Of a stretch of DNA of 14,640 bases, positions 8,236-14,640 are shown piece by piece. The notes under the pieces were generated by a model that was not told the DNA's origin, searched no databases, and saw nothing but the letters and a program-made list of their open reading frames with translations. The translations under genes were made by a program, and so were the position numbers. Numbering within the stretch: the first letter of the stretch is position 1; every line of letters starts with the position of its first letter. Source of the stretch: Clostridiales bacterium (GTDB lineage: Bacteria; Bacillota; Clostridia; Oscillospirales; Acutalibacteraceae); NCBI GenBank assembly GCA_012516295.1, contig JAAYWU010000128.1, positions 1-14,640 of the forward strand. Reading direction: 5' to 3'.

Positions 8236-8676
8236 TTATATTTTCTTTTCCTGTGTAACGATATGCCAGAGCCGTACAAGGGACGAAACCATAAGCGTTC
8301 CCACGGCGAGCGCCCCGGCAATGCCCAGCGTATGAATTCCCGTTTCGATAAACATTTCATTGTTCCCGATTACGCAGTATTCCATCGTGTAATAGATGCC
8401 GCCGCCGGGAACCATGGGCAGCATCGCCGTGAGCAGAAAGCCGGTAACCGGCATTTTAAATACCCGCGCCATAATCTCCGAATAAACGGATATGGCAATC
8501 GTCGCGACAAAATACTGCATAATATCATTCTGAAGCGGATTGCTGAAAAGGTAGAAAAACCAGCCGATCCCGCCGCCGAGCGAGGCGAAAAGCAGTGTTT
8601 TCCCACGCAGGTTCATGACCGCCCCAAAGGGGATACAGGCGAGAAAAGCCCAAAGGCAGGGTGTAAAATCCGTCAT
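8236..8676 (-). CDS. threonine/serine exporter, small subunit (ThrE_2/YjjB-like)
   Basis: The 146-residue protein is almost entirely hydrophobic helices and resembles the ThrE_2 (PF12821, YjjB-like) half of the split threonine/serine exporter. It has about four to five membrane segments, including AFLACIPFGAVMNL, LLFASLGGGIGWFFYLF, VATIAISVYSEIMARVF and a GFLLTAMLPMVPGGGIYYTM block. The last, with its MVPGGG core, is typical of this domain. It starts 3 bases after the end of the larger subunit, so the two are coupled and probably act as one membrane complex. Amino-acid export is family knowledge; substrate specificity is not visible here. Confidence 0.88.
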   Translation of the reverse strand: MTDFTPCLWAFLACIPFGAVMNLRGKTLLFASLGGGIGWFFYLFSNPLQNDIMQYFVATIAISVYSEIMARVFKMPVTGFLLTAMLPMVPGGGIYYTMEYCVIGNNEMFIETGIHTLGIAGALAVGTLMVSSLVRLWHIVTQEKKI

Positions 8677-8679
8677 TTC

Positions 8680-9444
8680 TTACACCCCCCATATCATGCG
8701 CGACAAAGTCAGCGCGATACCCGCCCCAATGGCGATTGCCGTAGCCACCAGCATGCTCTCGGTAAAGCGGATCAGCCCCGCCATCAGGTCCCCGGCGATA
8801 ATGTCGCGCATGAAGCTGGTGATTGCAATGCCGGGAACCAGGTTCATCAAAGCGCCGATAATCACCTTATCAATATTCAGCGCCATGTCATACTGCGCGG
8901 CATACATAACCAGCGCGGCGGCGGCAAAGCTGGAAACCATGTTCACAAAAAAAGGATTGGCATCAAACTTATTCATATAATGGCAGACGATTTTGATTAC
9001 CGCGCCACAGAACATAGAGCAGAATGCGTCTGAAAAATTACCGCCGAAAAAAAGCGTAAAGAAAAACGCGACCAGCGCGAACATGACAATTTGGAGCCCC
9101 AGCCCGTAAACAGGCCGGTGCTCAATCTGGGCCAATTCACGGCGAACCGTCTTTAAATCGGGCCGCTCGCTGCAAATGCGGCGGCAAAGGGCGTTGCCCC
9201 TTTCCACACGGTCAAGGTTGGTGCTGCGGACGGGAATCCGGCGGATCAGGGTAACCGGCCTGCCCTCGGGTGTAACAATGGTAACGTTAATACAGGTTGG
9301 AATTGCGAAAATCTCACCGGTATTCACCCCATAGGCGCGAAAAATACGCTGCATGGACTCCTCTACGCGATAGATTTCCGCTCCGTTCGAAAGCAGGAGG
9401 CTGCCCACGTCGGTGGTCAGCGTAATCAGCTCGTCGTAATTCAT
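8680..9444 (-). CDS. threonine/serine exporter, large subunit (ThrE/YjjP-like)
   Basis: The 254-residue protein matches the ThrE (PF06738, YjjP-like) family. A soluble N-terminal part of about 105 residues includes LLSNGAEIYRVEESMQRI and VTIVTPEGRPVTLIRRIP. About five membrane segments follow, from about residue 110 to the end, including an NLVPGIAITSFMRDIIAGDLMAG block. The frame opens slightly further upstream at a GTG (9451-9453). I chose the ATG at 9442-9444, which has AAAGGG about 8 bases before it. It is the first gene of a two-gene unit with its own promoter. Confidence 0.88.
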   Translation of the reverse strand: MNYDELITLTTDVGSLLLSNGAEIYRVEESMQRIFRAYGVNTGEIFAIPTCINVTIVTPEGRPVTLIRRIPVRSTNLDRVERGNALCRRICSERPDLKTVRRELAQIEHRPVYGLGLQIVMFALVAFFFTLFFGGNFSDAFCSMFCGAVIKIVCHYMNKFDANPFFVNMVSSFAAAALVMYAAQYDMALNIDKVIIGALMNLVPGIAITSFMRDIIAGDLMAGLIRFTESMLVATAIAIGAGIALTLSRMIWGV

Positions 9445-9479
9445 TCGCAACACCCTTTTATCCTTCTGAACTTTGCCTT

Positions 9480-9508
9480 ATTCTATCATATTTTTAAATC
9501 GCAAACAA
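9480..9508 (-). promoter_or_regulatory. promoter of the threonine/serine exporter genes
   Basis: Minus-strand TTGTTT (9503-9508), an exact 17-base spacer and TAGAAT (9480-9485), with TG at the extended -10 position (TGATAGAAT). It sits directly below the transketolase terminator and about 35 bases before the ThrE start, so it is well placed. Confidence 0.65.
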
Positions 9509-9512
9509 TATG

Positions 9513-9541
9513 AAGGGCGGCCGGAAATTCCGGCCGCCCTT
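9513..9541 (-). terminator. strong hairpin terminator after the transketolase genes
   Basis: Twelve perfectly complementary pairs (AAGGGCGGCCGG and its complement) enclose a 5-base AAATT-type loop. It lies 13 bases after the stop of the transketolase C-terminal subunit. On the minus strand the stem is followed by TTCATATTG, a poor T-tract. The plus strand has TTTT, but no plus-strand gene precedes it. The very stable stem still makes termination likely. Confidence 0.7.
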
Positions 9542-9554
9542 TTAACTGAAATGT

Positions 9555-10499
9555 TTATTTATTGAGAAATTTCTTTACTGCCTCCGCAATATGGCGGGCG
9601 CTGAGTCCAAACTCGTCGAGGAGGTCCACCGCCGGGCCGGAATGGCCGTACACGTCGTTCACGCCGAGCTTCATGACCGGGGTCGGGTATTCCTCGGCCA
9701 GCACGCTGCAAACCGCTTCGCCAAGCCCGCCGATCACGCTGTGCTCTTCCACCGTGATGATCTTTCCGGTTTCCTGCGCCGCCTTCACGATAATCTCGCG
9801 GTCAATCGGCTTGATTGTGTGAATGTTAATCAGCCGGGCGTCAATCCCCTGTTCCGCCAGCGCCTTTACCGCTTCCAGCGCGCGCGACACCATCAGGCCG
9901 GTCGCTATGATTGTAATGTCCTTGCCGTCCTTCAGGGTGATGCCCTTGCCAAGCTCGAATTTGTAATCGTCCCCGTTGTTGAAGCTTTCCACCGCGAGCC
10001 TGCCCAAACGGATATAGACCGGGCCGTAGTGCTCAACCGCCGCTTTGACGGCCGCTTTCATTTCATAGTGGTCCGACGGGTTCAGCACCACCATGCCGGG
10101 GATGGTACGCATCAGGGCGATATCCTCGTTGCATTGGTGGGTCGCGCCGTCCTCGCCGACCGAAATGCCCGCGTGGGAACCCGCAATCTTCACGTTCAGC
10201 TTCGGATAGCCCACCGAGTTGCGCACCTGCTCAAAGGCGCGCCCCGCCGAAAACATTGCGAACGAGGTCGCAAACGGGATTTTCCCGCAGGTCGCCAGCC
10301 CAGCCGCCACGCCGACCATGTCGCATTCTGCGATGCCGCAGTCGATGAAGCGGTCCGGATATGCTTTCTTAAACAGGATGGTTTTCGTTGCTTCCGCTAG
10401 GTCCGCGTCCAGCACAACCATCTGCGGGTATTGATCGGCAAGCTCCTTCAATGCTTCGCCGTAGCTTTCTCTTGTTGCTTTTTTTACCATTTCTGCCAT
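9555..10499 (-). CDS. transketolase, C-terminal subunit
   Basis: This 314-residue protein is the second half of a split transketolase, comprising the pyrimidine-binding and C-terminal domains. The catalytic glutamate is expected at E58 in CGIAECDMVGVAAGLA. The following FATSFAMFSAGRAFEQVRNSVGYPKLNVKIAGSHAGISVGEDGATHQ block is characteristic. With the N-terminal subunit it transfers two-carbon units between sugar phosphates in the non-oxidative pentose phosphate pathway, using thiamine diphosphate. Its ATG follows the partner's TAA with no intervening base, and a GGAGG site lies inside the partner's last codons, which should give equal expression. Related split enzymes with other substrates (DXS-like or transaldolase-linked) exist; transketolase is the best fit. 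Confidence 0.92.
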   Translation of the reverse strand: MAEMVKKATRESYGEALKELADQYPQMVVLDADLAEATKTILFKKAYPDRFIDCGIAECDMVGVAAGLATCGKIPFATSFAMFSAGRAFEQVRNSVGYPKLNVKIAGSHAGISVGEDGATHQCNEDIALMRTIPGMVVLNPSDHYEMKAAVKAAVEHYGPVYIRLGRLAVESFNNGDDYKFELGKGITLKDGKDITIIATGLMVSRALEAVKALAEQGIDARLINIHTIKPIDREIIVKAAQETGKIITVEEHSVIGGLGEAVCSVLAEEYPTPVMKLGVNDVYGHSGPAVDLLDEFGLSARHIAEAVKKFLNK

Positions 10500-11345
10500 T
10501 TATTCCGCCTCCAGTCCGGACAGTGCCGTATTCAATTCCTGCATGGCTGCCGCATACTGTTCGTCGTTCGGCGCCTTTCCGTGCCAGCCAACCTGATTTT
10601 CCATATAGGACACGCCCTTGCCCTTGATTGTCTTTGCGATAATCACGCCGGGCTTGCCCTTTACGGTATTCGCGTGCGCGAACGCCGCTTCGATTGCGTC
10701 GAAATCATGGCCGTCAATCACCTGTACGTCAAAACCGAAGGAACGGAATTTCTCGTCGATCGGCTCGGGCCCGCCGACTTCCGCGACCGGGCCGTCAATC
10801 TGCAGGCCGTTGCTGTCAACAATCACGCAGAGGTTATCCAGCTTGTGGTGCGCGGCAAACATCGCCGCCTCCCAAACCTGGCCTTCCTCGAGTTCCCCGT
10901 CGCCCAAAAGCGCATAAACGCGGTAGTCCTTTTTGTCCATTTTACCGGCAATCGCCATTCCGCAGGCAGCGGAGATGCCCTGCCCCAGCGAACCGGAGCT
11001 CATATCCACGCCCGGGGTGCCCTTCATATCCGGATGCCCCTGCAGCATCGCGCCGATATGGCGGAGCTTTTTCAGCTCTTCCTCCGGGAAATAGCCCTTT
11101 AAGGCAAGCGCCGCGTAAAGACCGGGCGCGCAATGCCCCTTCGAAAGCACGAAACGGTCCCGGTTTTCATCCTTCGGATTCTTCGGATCCACACGCATCT
11201 CTTTAAAATACAGGTACGTGAAAATGTCGGCTGCCGACAGGCTTCCGCCCGGGTGCCCTGACTTTGCGTGGTACACACCTTCAACCACGCCGCGCCTTAC
11301 TTTACAGGCCAGTATCCGCAGTTCCTTCTTTTCCGTGTTGTTCAT
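10500..11345 (-). CDS. transketolase, N-terminal subunit
   Basis: This 281-residue protein is the thiamine-diphosphate pyrophosphate-binding half of a split transketolase. Visible motifs are SGHPGGSLS (29-37), the FVLSKGHCAPGLYA block (65-78), SSGSLGQGISAACGMA (116-131) and the cofactor/metal motif from GDGELEEGQVWE (148-159) to the asparagine at 179 in VDSNG. It has no C-terminal domains, because these are supplied by the next gene. The ATG has AGGAGG with 7-base spacing and lies 18 bases after the alcohol dehydrogenase stop. One promoter therefore probably drives all three genes. Confidence 0.93.
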   Translation of the reverse strand: MNNTEKKELRILACKVRRGVVEGVYHAKSGHPGGSLSAADIFTYLYFKEMRVDPKNPKDENRDRFVLSKGHCAPGLYAALALKGYFPEEELKKLRHIGAMLQGHPDMKGTPGVDMSSGSLGQGISAACGMAIAGKMDKKDYRVYALLGDGELEEGQVWEAAMFAAHHKLDNLCVIVDSNGLQIDGPVAEVGGPEPIDEKFRSFGFDVQVIDGHDFDAIEAAFAHANTVKGKPGVIIAKTIKGKGVSYMENQVGWHGKAPNDEQYAAAMQELNTALSGLEAE

Positions 11346-11363
11346 GAATTTTCCTCCTGTTTA

Positions 11364-12545
11364 TTAATAGTTGGCCTTTTTATAAATATTATAGACATCC
11401 TCGCCATCAAGCTTTTTAAAGCTTCCGATTGTACGCTTCCCGTGGAAAACGCAGCTATCCGCCAACTGACGGAGAACATCGTCGCTCTGCACCCCGATGC
11501 CCAGTTCCGTAAAACAGGTCGGCATTTGGAGCGAAGCAAAATAAGAGACCGTTTGGGCAATCGCCGCCTTTACGGTTTCCTCGGTACCGCTCTTTCGGAT
11601 TCCCCAAACCCTGTCCGCGAAACGCACGAAGCGTTCGGGTTTATCGCGCCAGCAATAGGCGGCCCAAGAGCCCCATACGGTCGAGAGGCTCGCGCCGTGC
11701 GCCACGTCAAAACGGGCGCTCAGCTCGTGGCCGAGCTGATGGGGCGCGAAATCCTTTACGGCGCCGAGCCCGGTCAGCCCGTTGTGCGAAAGGCTTCCGC
11801 ACCACATCAGTTCGCTCATCGCGTCGTAATCGTGCGGATTTTCATGTGCGATTCTTCCATTTTTTATGACTACCCGCAGAAGGGATTCGGCGATTTCATC
11901 CGTAATCTCATTTCCCTCTGTCGGTGTAAAATAGCGATCGAGCGTATGCATCATAATGTCGACGATACCGCAGGAAACTTGAAAAGGAGGAAGCGAATAG
12001 GTCAGTTCCGGATTCATAATGGCAAACCGGGGGCGGTTGAACGGGGTGTTCAGCCCTCTTTTTACGCCCAGTTCCATATTCGTCAGCACAGCCGAATCGC
12101 TGGTTTCGCTTCCGGCCGCGGAAATGGTCAGTACCGCGCCGACGGGCATGGATTTCGTAAGCTCCTTTTCATGCGTCCAGAAAAGCCATAAATCCGTATC
12201 CGGGTTGGCCACGCCGTGCGCGACCGCCTTCGCCGTATCAATCACGCTCCCGCCGCCGACGCCAAGAAAAAAGTCCGCGCCGAACGCAATTGCTTTGGCA
12301 ACCGCGTCGCGCGCAAAGGCCACGCGGGGGTTCGGGCTGACTCCTCCAAACGTCAGAAAGGGCAGGCCCGCCTTTTTGAGAGCCTGTTCCACTTTTGCGA
12401 TTAAGCCGCTCTTTACCGCGCTTCCGCCGCCGTAAAGGACCATAACGCGTGTGCCGCCGTGCTTTTTAATTTCATCCGCTACCTGAAGCTCAGAATCTTT
12501 GCCGAAGATGACTTCCGTAGGGGAATAAAAGGTAAAATTCTTCAT
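11364..12545 (-). CDS. iron-containing alcohol dehydrogenase (butanol dehydrogenase-like)
   Basis: A 393-residue group III (iron-dependent) alcohol dehydrogenase that probably reduces aldehydes with NAD(P)H during fermentation. The N terminus MKNFTFYSPTEVIFGK is typical of the BdhA/YqhD-like branch. The nucleotide-binding GVGGGSVIDTAK lies at 95-106. The metal ligands are expected at D196 and H200 (DIMMH), H269 (PHQLGH) and H283 (VAHG), with the spacing of the known family. The frame is open to an ATG at 12578, but that codon overlaps the -10 element and lacks a ribosome binding site. The chosen ATG at 12543-12545 has AAAGGG 8 bases upstream. Cofactor preference and substrate cannot be told from the sequence. 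It leads an operon with split transketolase. Confidence 0.92.
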   Translation of the reverse strand: MKNFTFYSPTEVIFGKDSELQVADEIKKHGGTRVMVLYGGGSAVKSGLIAKVEQALKKAGLPFLTFGGVSPNPRVAFARDAVAKAIAFGADFFLGVGGGSVIDTAKAVAHGVANPDTDLWLFWTHEKELTKSMPVGAVLTISAAGSETSDSAVLTNMELGVKRGLNTPFNRPRFAIMNPELTYSLPPFQVSCGIVDIMMHTLDRYFTPTEGNEITDEIAESLLRVVIKNGRIAHENPHDYDAMSELMWCGSLSHNGLTGLGAVKDFAPHQLGHELSARFDVAHGASLSTVWGSWAAYCWRDKPERFVRFADRVWGIRKSGTEETVKAAIAQTVSYFASLQMPTCFTELGIGVQSDDVLRQLADSCVFHGKRTIGSFKKLDGEDVYNIYKKANY

Positions 12546-12575
12546 CTGCAAGACCCTTTCGTTAATCGCTGCTAT

Positions 12576-12607
12576 CATTTTACACCATTTTTGAAATGTG
12601 TCAAATG
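12576..12607 (-). promoter_or_regulatory. promoter of the alcohol dehydrogenase-transketolase operon, with overlapping dyad
   Basis: On the minus strand a consensus TTGACA (12599-12604) is followed after 16 bases by TAAAAT (12577-12582), about 30 bases before the chosen dehydrogenase start. The promoter lies within a 32-base imperfect dyad whose outer arms are CATTTgACAC and GTGTaAAATG, 12 bases apart. This suggests an operator covering -35 to -10. The binding protein is unknown; the dyad matches no consensus I can name. The rest of the 223-base gap to the next gene holds only that gene's terminator. Confidence 0.65.
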
Positions 12608-12718
12608 TAAAAATCCCTGCACCGGTTCATTTATAAAAATATTATGTGCAATACAGCAGTTCCGGATTCGTATGAAGAAAAATGCGGGAATGATAGCCCC
12701 GAAAAGAGAAATTTTCAT

Positions 12719-12757
12719 AAAAACAGCCGTCCCATAAACTTGCGTTTAAAGGACGGC
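12719..12757 (-). terminator. intrinsic terminator of the divergent-PAP2 gene
   Basis: Minus-strand GCCGTCC pairs with GGACGGC. After a 2x2 internal loop the stem continues as TAAAC/GTTTA closed by a GCAA (GNRA) tetraloop, and the 3' side runs into TGTTTTTA. It starts 11 bases after the stop codon. Confidence 0.85.
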
Positions 12758-12768
12758 CGCACGACTCT

Positions 12769-13251
12769 TTAATGGAGCCAGATAATGGACAAAACCGCAA
12801 TCAGGATGCCGAGAGCCATACCGGCGATCACTTCCGTGGGCGTATGCCCCAGCGATTCATTCAGTCCCGTAAGCATATTATCAAAGTATTTGTCGCCTTC
12901 CGGCAGCTCGCACCGATGCTCTTTCAGATAAGCCTGTATGGAATTAATCGCTTTCGCCTGCTCCCCGGCCGCGTGCCGGACGCCCATGGCGTCGTACATA
13001 ACGATCACAGCCAGCGTAAAAGCAAAGGAAAAGTAAGGGGATGAAAGGCCGTATTCGTGGGCGGTTCCGACCGCTACGGAACAAACGAGTGCGGAGTGCG
13101 CGCTTGGCATACCTCCCGCGCCTGAAAGTGTTTTGAAATCAATCCGCTTGTTGCGGAGAATAAAAATCAAGGATTTAATTGCCTGTGCGGCAATCCATGA
13201 AACAACGCCAATCGTAATCAAGTAATTAAAAGTAAGAATTTTATAGATCAT
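12769..13251 (-). CDS. divergent PAP2 family membrane protein (YuiD/DUF212)
   Basis: A 160-residue integral membrane protein of the divergent PAP2 family (PF02681), related to acid phosphatases and vanadium haloperoxidases. The characteristic sequence GGMPSAHSALV (47-57) carries a PSAHS version of the PAP2 PSGH motif. It is followed by VIVMYDAMGVRHAAGEQA and the C-terminal GHTPTEVIAGMALG with a conserved histidine. Hydrophobic segments lie near 8-30, 52-65, 72-88 and 140-158. Lipid phosphatase activity is suggested by the motifs but not established for this subfamily. It is a single-gene unit with a good promoter and terminator. The start has GGGG about 5 bases upstream. Confidence 0.9.
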   Translation of the reverse strand: MIYKILTFNYLITIGVVSWIAAQAIKSLIFILRNKRIDFKTLSGAGGMPSAHSALVCSVAVGTAHEYGLSSPYFSFAFTLAVIVMYDAMGVRHAAGEQAKAINSIQAYLKEHRCELPEGDKYFDNMLTGLNESLGHTPTEVIAGMALGILIAVLSIIWLH

Positions 13252-13285
13252 CGAACCCCATCTTTCCCTTTATATGCCGGGCGGC

Positions 13286-13309
13286 GAATTGACATTTAAA
13301 GTGTAATTC
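13286..13309. promoter_or_regulatory. dyad overlapping the transcription start of the divergent-PAP2 gene
   Basis: GAATTgACA and TGTAATTC arms flank a central TTTAAA, giving an imperfect inverted repeat with one bulged base. It begins one base downstream of the -10 element, so it would cover the +1 site. It may be an operator or merely an AT-rich leader hairpin. Confidence 0.35.
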
Positions 13310-13338
13310 ATTATACCATTTTCCATGTTATAAAGCAA
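13310..13338 (-). promoter_or_regulatory. promoter of the divergent-PAP2 gene
   Basis: Minus-strand TTGCTT (13333-13338), a 17-base spacer and a perfect TATAAT (13310-13315), with TGG making an extended -10. It lies about 60 bases before the start codon and just after the terminator of the Lrp-type gene. Confidence 0.75.
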
Positions 13339-13369
13339 AATGATTTTCCGATTTTTTAATATTTAACGA

Positions 13370-13402
13370 CAAAAAAGAGCATATCCGAAAATGATATGCT
13401 CT
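13370..13402 (-). terminator. intrinsic terminator after the Lrp-type regulator
   Basis: A perfect 10-pair stem (AGAGCATATC with GATATGCTCT) and a 7-base loop are followed on the minus strand by six T residues. It begins 5 bases after the stop codon of the regulator and closes the cutC-regulator unit. Confidence 0.9.
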
Positions 13403-13407
13403 TCGGC

Positions 13408-13863
13408 TTATTGCTCTTCACTGTACTCCGCCGGTTTAATGCCCCTGTGCGGAACAGGCGTGGAAAAAACAATCTGTGTCTGCGTATGCCCAAATTGCTG
13501 CAGCTGCCCAACAAAGGTGTCCAATTCCACCGTGCTGGGGAAGGCAACCTTAATCAGCATGGAATAATTCCCCGTAATGCAGTTGCATTCAATCACATTG
13601 GGGCATTTCTGAATGAACGGGTTAAATACTACTTTTTCGCTTGGGGCAACCTCAAGGTTAATAAAGGCCATGATATGGTACCCCAACTTAACATAATCGA
13701 CGGAAGCGGTGTAACCCGTAATAATTTTCAGCTTTTCCAGCCGTTCCAGCCGTGCCGAAACCGCCGGGGCGGACAAAAACACCTCCTGCGCCAGCCTTTT
13801 AATGGATATTCTTGCATTGGACTGCAGCAGTTCTATCAATTTCCTGTCGATTTTATCTAGCAT
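13408..13863 (-). CDS. Lrp/AsnC family transcriptional regulator
   Basis: A 151-residue DNA-binding protein of the feast/famine (Lrp/AsnC) family. The N-terminal helix-turn-helix begins MLDKIDRKLIELLQSNARISIKRLAQEV and continues through SAPAVSARLERLEK (recognition helix). The linker IITGYTASVD leads to a RAM (ligand-binding/oligomerisation) domain, with ECNCITGNYSMLIKV matching its conserved core. The frame opens 27 bases earlier at an ATG, but that extension contains the GGGGGA ribosome binding site, so I chose the ATG at 13861-13863. Targets and effector (often an amino acid) are not visible. It is not adjacent to an amino-acid gene, although a ThrE exporter lies 4 kb away. Confidence 0.9.
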   Translation of the reverse strand: MLDKIDRKLIELLQSNARISIKRLAQEVFLSAPAVSARLERLEKLKIITGYTASVDYVKLGYHIMAFINLEVAPSEKVVFNPFIQKCPNVIECNCITGNYSMLIKVAFPSTVELDTFVGQLQQFGHTQTQIVFSTPVPHRGIKPAEYSEEQ

Positions 13864-13890
13864 TCTCAATATCCCCCGCAACGGGAACAA

Positions 13891-13911
13891 CCGGCTCTCC
13901 TTTTCAGCCGG
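13891..13911 (-). other. short hairpin between cutC and the Lrp-type gene
   Basis: CCGGCT (13891-13896) and AGCCGG (13906-13911) form a 6-pair stem whose 5' side includes the cutC stop codon. On the minus strand it is followed by TTGTTCCCG, too few T residues for confident termination. It could partly separate the two genes. Confidence 0.35.
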
Positions 13912-14640
13912 CTGAACCTAGCTTATTTAAAATGTTCCGAACGGCTGCCACTTTTCTTTCGTCCGTACGGAATATGGCGTACTCGCTCATAACCGGAAGC
14001 CCCATGCTCACGCCCTGTTTCCGGTACGTCATGGCGCTGTCGAGCGTCGCCTTTCCCGACATATGGAAGGACCGCGCGCCGGTTTCTTTAGCGAGCGCTT
14101 CGACATTTTCCGCGCCGACGCCGCCGCCGACTAAAATATCGATTTTCCCGTCCGCTTCCTTTACAAGGCTTGCAAGCAGTTCCCGTCCTTCGTAACTCGA
14201 ATTCTTCTGTCCGGAGGTCAGTATGGTCCGCACGCCGAGCTTTTCGGCAGCACGAAGCGTCTGGAACGGGTCGCGGCAAACGTCAAATGCGCGGTGAAGG
14301 GTAACCGGCCTGTCCCCGGCCGCGTCCATCAAAATGCCCATACGCTCCAAATCCAGATTGCCGTCGGGCTGAAGGACGCCGATCACGATGCCGTCCGCTT
14401 CGTTTTCTCGGAACATTTCAACATCTTTTTGAATAATGTTAAATTCCTCATCCGTGTAACAAAAGTCGCCGAAGCGCGGCCGTATCAAAACATTGACCGG
14501 AATGGAAACCTTTTTCTTTACCGCCAAAAACAAATGAATATCCGGCGTGGTTCCCCCGATGATCAAATTCCCGCACAATTCCAGCCGGTCGGCCCCGCCC
14601 GCCTGCGCGGCGACCGCGGATTCCACCGAATCCACACAAC
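13904..14640 (-). CDS. cutC: copper homeostasis protein CutC (partial, start beyond the window)
   Basis: A TIM-barrel protein of the CutC family, named for copper tolerance in E. coli; its biochemical role is still uncertain. The visible 244 residues begin CVDSVESAVAAQAGGADRLELCGNLIIGGTTP, matching the CutC pattern just after its first few residues. They continue with VNVLIRPRFGDFCYTDEE, ADGIVIGVLQPDGNLD, RPVTLHRAFDV, ILTSGQ and ILVGGGVGAENV, all family hallmarks. The GTG at 14633-14635 is the valine of this conserved motif, not the start, because the frame continues to the window edge. The start codon and promoter lie outside the window. The Lrp-type gene follows after 40 bases. Confidence 0.93.
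   Translation of the reverse strand, partial: CVDSVESAVAAQAGGADRLELCGNLIIGGTTPDIHLFLAVKKKVSIPVNVLIRPRFGDFCYTDEEFNIIQKDVEMFRENEADGIVIGVLQPDGNLDLERMGILMDAAGDRPVTLHRAFDVCRDPFQTLRAAEKLGVRTILTSGQKNSSYEGRELLASLVKEADGKIDILVGGGVGAENVEALAKETGARSFHMSGKATLDSAMTYRKQGVSMGLPVMSEYAIFRTDERKVAAVRNILNKLGSAG

Noticed and set aside
8182..9033. Plus-strand open frame of 283 codons opposite the ThrE genes
   Set aside because: It is low-complexity, His/Arg/Gly-rich and antisense to two well-supported membrane proteins; no ribosome binding site or family match is visible.
13289..13316. Plus-strand TTGACA-17-TATACC, a possible promoter for an antisense or small RNA
   Set aside because: No plus-strand gene follows. 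The hairpin at 13376-13402 has no T-tract in the plus direction, and the same bases are explained by the minus-strand promoter and dyad.
1..14640. Mobile elements, CRISPR arrays, tRNA/rRNA genes, riboswitches or defence systems
   Set aside because: I saw no transposase or integrase motifs, no regular repeats, no tRNA cloverleaf and no long structured leader; all gaps are under 300 bases.

Overview
The window is a stretch of bacterial chromosome that reads like a member of the Firmicutes, class Clostridia, probably the Oscillospirales (Ruminococcaceae/Oscillospiraceae-like). The evidence is GC-rich coding sequence separated by AT-rich gaps, AGGAGG-type ribosome binding sites on almost every gene, an ecfA1-ecfA2-ecfT-truA block, a split transketolase and a two-subunit ThrE exporter. 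The taxonomic call is inference. Every gene I can support lies on the minus strand, so transcription runs from high to low coordinates. TAA, TAG and TGA all end genes here, so the standard bacterial code (table 11) applies.

In the direction of transcription: (1) 14640-13408, cutC (cut by the window edge) and an Lrp/AsnC-type regulator, closed by a clear intrinsic terminator. (2) 13338-12719, a single-gene unit for a divergent-PAP2 (YuiD/DUF212) membrane protein with its own promoter and terminator. (3) 12604-9513, an iron-dependent alcohol dehydrogenase followed by the N- and C-terminal halves of a transketolase, from a TTGACA-type promoter that carries a dyad, ending at a strong hairpin. (4) 9508-8236, two subunits of a threonine/serine exporter with their own promoter. 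(5) 8158-5745, ruvC-ruvA-ruvB, the Holliday junction machinery. (6) 5702-1, glmM, a SAM-dependent methyltransferase, ecfA1-ecfA2-ecfT (the shared energy module of ECF vitamin transporters), truA, and the first 17 codons of an unidentified gene running off the left edge. No gap between genes exceeds 300 bases.

Most of the content is conserved housekeeping. The exceptional observation is in glmM (phosphoglucosamine mutase, normally essential for cell-wall precursor synthesis). An in-frame TAA at 4539-4541 stops translation at codon 388 of 450. The same frame then continues with a perfectly conserved C-terminal domain, including the RPSGTEP phosphate-binding loop, to a natural stop at 4353-4355. 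This is a sequencing error, a very recent nonsense mutation, or a suppressed/read-through stop; sequence alone cannot decide.

I looked for an undescribed system (defence genes, mobile elements, repeat arrays, structured RNAs) and saw none. The other findings are modest: candidate operators at two promoters, a hairpin between ruvA and ruvB, an altered residue in the TruA catalytic motif, two TTG starts, and an unidentified partial gene.
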